Under the pieces are notes generated by a model. That model saw nothing but the letters and a program-made list of their open reading frames with translations. It was not told the origin of the DNA and searched no databases. From the NCBI RefSeq assembly GCF_036250675.1, contig NZ_CP109592.1:1922001-1986000 (forward strand): a stretch of DNA of 64,000 nucleotides, written 5' to 3'. Shown here in pieces: positions 62,383 to 64,000 of the stretch. Numbering within the stretch: the stretch's first letter is position 1; each line of letters begins with the position of its first letter. The DNA is from Streptomyces sp. NBC_01689 (lineage in GTDB: Bacteria; Actinomycetota; Actinomycetes; Streptomycetales; Streptomycetaceae). Position numbers and translations under genes: made by a program.

Positions 62383-64000
62383 CTGGCGTCCTTTCCGGGA
62401 GGGTGCGGACGGAGGGCGGCCGGGGCTCCGGCGGGCACCGCGGGGTGCCGTGGCGGGATCGGGACGACGGTGCGGTAGGGCTCTCCCGGGCCGGGGCGCG
62501 GATCGGGCTCTCCCTTGTTGGGCCACAGGGCGGTGGCCCGCTCGGCGAGGGCGGTGATCGTGAGCGACGGGTTGACACCGGGGTTCGCGGAGATGGTGGA
62601 CCCGTCGATGACGTGCAGACCTGGGTGGCCGTGCAGCCGGTGGTAGGGGTCGACGACGCCGTCGCGCGCGCTGTCGCCGACGGCGCAGCCGCCGATGAGG
62701 TGGCCGGTGGTCGGAATGTCGAAGAGGTCACCCCAGGTTCCGCAGGCCTGCCCGCCGCTCAGCGCGGCGGCCTCGCGCGCCGCGGCGTGGGCCGCGGGTA
62801 TCCACACCGGGCTGGGCGCGCCCTCACCCTGACGGCTGGTCAGCCTGCGACGGCCGAGCGGGGTCCTGCGGGTGTACGTGGTCAGGGAGTTGTCGACGGA
62901 CTGCATCACCAGCAGGACCACGGACTGCTGGGACCAGCGGCGCGGACTGTGCAGTCGCGGCAGGCCGCGCGCGTCGCGGGCCATCGCCGCCAGTCCGAGC
63001 AGCAGCCGTGACCGGCCGGGTACGGGGTCGACGAGTGTCGCGCCGAGCAGTCCCAGCAGATTGCTGCCCCGGCCGTAGCGAACGGGTTCGACCTGTGTGA
63101 CGTCGTCCAGGCGCACGGAGGAGGTGATGGCGACGCCCCTGGTGTAGTCGGCGTCCCTGTCCTTCGAGCGGACGGCCAGCACCGCTTCGGAGTTGGTACG
63201 GGTGAGCCTTCCCAGGCGGGGTGACAGCCGGGGCAGTGAGCCGCGGTCACGCAGCCGGTGCAGCAGCCTCTGGGTCCCCAGGGCGCCCGCGGCGAAGACC
63301 ACGTCCCGGGCCGTGAGGGTCCGTCCGCGGCGCATCGGCAGGGCGCCGGTCCGTACCGAGGTGACGGACCATCCCTCGCCGCATGGGCTGACGTCCGTGA
63401 CGGTGCGGTCCGGGAGGACCACGGCACCCGCCTGTTCGGCGAGGCCCAGGTAGTTCTTCGGGAGGGTGTTCTTGGCGTTGTGCCGGCAGCCCGTCATGCA
63501 CGCACCGCACTGCAGGCAGGCGTCCCGTTCGGGACCCGCGCCGCCGAAGAACGGGTCGGCGGCACGGGTCCCCGGCGGGGTACCGGGCGGGCCGAAGTGG
63601 ACGCCCACGGGGGTGGGACGGAAGGTGTGCTCACGGCCGAGACGGCGGGCGGTGTCCTTGAGCAGCCGGTCGGCCTCGGTGAAGAGGGGGTTGGGGGTCA
63701 CCCCGAGCATGCGGCGGGCCTGCGCGAAGTGGGGGGCGAGTTCGCCCCGCCAGTCGGTGAGCCCGGCCCAGGCCGATTCCCGGTAGAAGGCATCGGGGGG
63801 TTCGTAGAGGGTGTTGGCGTAACCCAGCGAGCCGCCGCCGACACCGGCTCCGGTCAGGACCAGGATGTTGCCGAGCAGGGTCATGCGCAGGATGCCCCGG
63901 CAGCCGAGGCGGGGCGCGAAGAGGTAGTCGCGCACGTGCCAGGAGGTACGGGGGAAGTCCGCGTCGGTGAAACGTCGGCCGGCCTCCAGCACGCCGACCC
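62379..64000 (-). CDS. GMC-type oxidoreductase (cholesterol-oxidase-like), N-terminus outside the window
   Basis: At least 539 codons are visible; the gene runs past the right edge. The visible N-terminal VLEAGRRF is the end of the FAD-binding beta-2 strand, so only the GxGxxG start is missing. VGGGSLGYANTLYEPPD, a cysteine-rich CLQCGACMTGCRHNAKNT (near the middle), GHLIGGCAVGD and the C-terminal NPSLTITALAERA are typical of cholesterol-oxidase-like GMC proteins. It is an FAD-dependent alcohol or steroid oxidase/dehydrogenase and is coupled to the decarboxylase-like gene by GTGA. Confidence 0.85.
   Translation of the reverse strand, partial: VGVLEAGRRFTDADFPRTSWHVRDYLFAPRLGCRGILRMTLLGNILVLTGAGVGGGSLGYANTLYEPPDAFYRESAWAGLTDWRGELAPHFAQARRMLGVTPNPLFTEADRLLKDTARRLGREHTFRPTPVGVHFGPPGTPPGTRAADPFFGGAGPERDACLQCGACMTGCRHNAKNTLPKNYLGLAEQAGAVVLPDRTVTDVSPCGEGWSVTSVRTGALPMRRGRTLTARDVVFAAGALGTQRLLHRLRDRGSLPRLSPRLGRLTRTNSEAVLAVRSKDRDADYTRGVAITSSVRLDDVTQVEPVRYGRGSNLLGLLGATLVDPVPGRSRLLLGLAAMARDARGLPRLHSPRRWSQQSVVLLVMQSVDNSLTTYTRRTPLGRRRLTSRQGEGAPSPVWIPAAHAAAREAAALSGGQACGTWGDLFDIPTTGHLIGGCAVGDSARDGVVDPYHRLHGHPGLHVIDGSTISANPGVNPSLTITALAERATALWPNKGEPDPRPGPGEPYRTVVPIPPRHPAVPAGAPAALRPHPPGKDAR

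Overview
The window is very GC-rich (roughly 72%) with strong third-position GC bias, many GTG starts and ATGA/GTGA stop-start overlaps. It also carries a WhiB-type regulator, perfect CebR-type operators, an actinobacterial high-affinity [NiFe] hydrogenase cluster and a SigB/SigF-family sigma factor. Together these point to a Streptomyces chromosome (inference; species not determinable). I saw no tRNA, rRNA, CRISPR array, transposase or integrase.

Layout. (1) 1-6756, plus strand: end of L-rhamnose isomerase, a fused rhamnulose-1-phosphate aldolase/dehydrogenase, rhamnulokinase, then lutABC for L-lactate oxidation. Rhamnose is split to DHAP and lactaldehyde/lactate, and lactate goes on to pyruvate. 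(2) 6779-10499: an osmoprotectant ABC transporter whose ATPase gene is convergent with its permease/permease/binding-lipoprotein operon. (3) 10948-11742: a SigB/SigF-type sigma factor with a matching promoter in front of it. (4) 12165-25598, minus strand: a continuous run for a group 1h/5 atmospheric H2-oxidising hydrogenase. In transcription order it reads small subunit, large subunit, NifU-like, three little-known accessory proteins, protease, a 34-aa protein, then hypA, B, F, C, D, E. (5) 26198-41852: the most unusual region. A divergent GTPase and a Crp/Fnr regulator precede a tightly packed plus-strand array: a two-TM coiled-coil protein, a MotB/ZorB-like protein, a dynamin-like GTPase (SrfC-like), an actin/Hsp70-fold ATPase (SrfB-like), a linker-rich protein, a dynamin-like protein whose nucleotide-binding motifs are destroyed, and a membrane-anchored PP2C-like protein whose metal-binding aspartates are destroyed. 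I read this as one membrane-associated NTP-dependent apparatus of unknown function, possibly a conflict or envelope-stress system. (6) 41931-44262: a PASTA-type secreted protein broken by an in-frame stop, then a dihydrolipoyl-dehydrogenase-like flavoprotein. (7) 44404-53402: secreted polysaccharide degradation: GH16 with three discoidin domains, GH6-FN3-CBM3, GH5-FN3-CBM2 and a beta-helix protein, with LacI-family operators. (8) 53579-64000: housekeeping and small metabolic genes: RNA cyclic phosphodiesterase, deoxynucleoside kinase, a LysR/DoxX pair, two alpha/beta hydrolases (one apparently frameshifted), WhiB-like, aldo/keto reductase, a secreted PETase/lipase-like hydrolase, and an acetoacetate-decarboxylase-like plus GMC oxidoreductase operon running off the right edge.

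Start codons were chosen by ribosome-binding sites, overlaps and family length. Family names come from motif recognition; no database search was possible.
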